Below are positions 36,771 to 36,826 of a DNA stretch of 36,826 bases, in pieces (the first letter of the stretch is position 1; every line of letters begins with the position of its first letter). Source of the stretch: an uncultured Lactobacillus sp. (GTDB lineage: Bacteria; Bacillota; Bacilli; Lactobacillales; Lactobacillaceae). The position numbers and the translations under genes are program-made. The notes beneath the pieces are model-generated. The model made no database searches and had not been told where the DNA came from. It was given only the letters and a program-made list of their open reading frames with translations. The DNA is taken from NCBI RefSeq assembly GCF_945290125.1, contig NZ_CALYQV010000018.1:1-36826 (forward strand), given 5' to 3'.

Positions 36771-36826
36771 CTAACTGAGGACTAACTGCCGATATTCAAG
36801 CGGAGTTAGTCCTTTTAGTTTGATCT
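36771..36826 (-). CDS. IS3-family transposase orfB, C-terminal end (partial)
   Basis: The minus strand reads IKLKGLTPLEYRQLVLS and then TAG at 36771-36773, the very common C-terminus of IS150/IS1223-type orfB integrases (KLKGLSP.EYR). Only 17 or so codons are inside the window; the gene runs off the end. It is the same IS group as the orfA fragment at 805-1063. Confidence 0.85.
   Translation of the reverse strand, partial: IKLKGLTPLEYRQLVLS

Overview
The window looks like a low-GC Gram-positive chromosome, most likely a Lactobacillus in the strict sense (acidophilus/delbrueckii side). The reasons are AT-rich DNA, strong AGGAGG-type ribosome sites, a pgi product very like those of the acidophilus group, a GlpK with a PTS-type phosphorylation histidine, CcpA-type cre sites and many PTS and glycoside hydrolase genes. 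Species cannot be read from this window. The plant-glycoside gene set would suit a gut or insect-gut lactobacillus, but that is inference.

Positions 1-4000 are a graveyard. They hold a frameshifted tyrosine recombinase fused to a fragment of an IS3-family orfA, a decayed IS end, two related att-like repeats (49 and 2895), and remnants of secreted-protein genes. One remnant overlaps the start of an intact small acidic gene (2497), as toxin/immunity pairs do. A second small acidic gene lies at 3544.

Positions 4000-21600 are mostly core genome. In order: an MFS exporter convergent with a LysR regulator; glpK-glpO (glycerol use, no glpF here); manA, a SdpI-like membrane protein and an OmpR/EnvZ-type two-component system in one tight run; an SPFH protein and a frameshifted LtaS-like sulfatase on the minus strand; a VanZ-like protein; pgi; a 14-TM drug exporter; and a PF13303-type EIIC protein preceded by a 22-codon ORF.

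Positions 21650-36710 are a glycoside-use island. A minus-strand operon encodes a GH3 enzyme, a GH78 rhamnosidase and beta-phosphoglucomutase, with a divergent AraC regulator. Next comes a GH1 6-phospho-beta-glucosidase plus a cellobiose-type EIIC. Last is a second AraC regulator divergent from a GH2-GH39 pair. The promoter regions of GH1-EIIC and GH2-GH39 are gap-free alignable copies of one module: two CACTAA-type half-sites exactly 21 bp apart, then a cre-like site and a -10. This points to one AraC/CcpA regulon. I regard it as the most interesting signal in the window.

The window ends inside another IS3-family element (orfB C-terminus plus inverted repeat). IS ends therefore lie at both edges of the segment.
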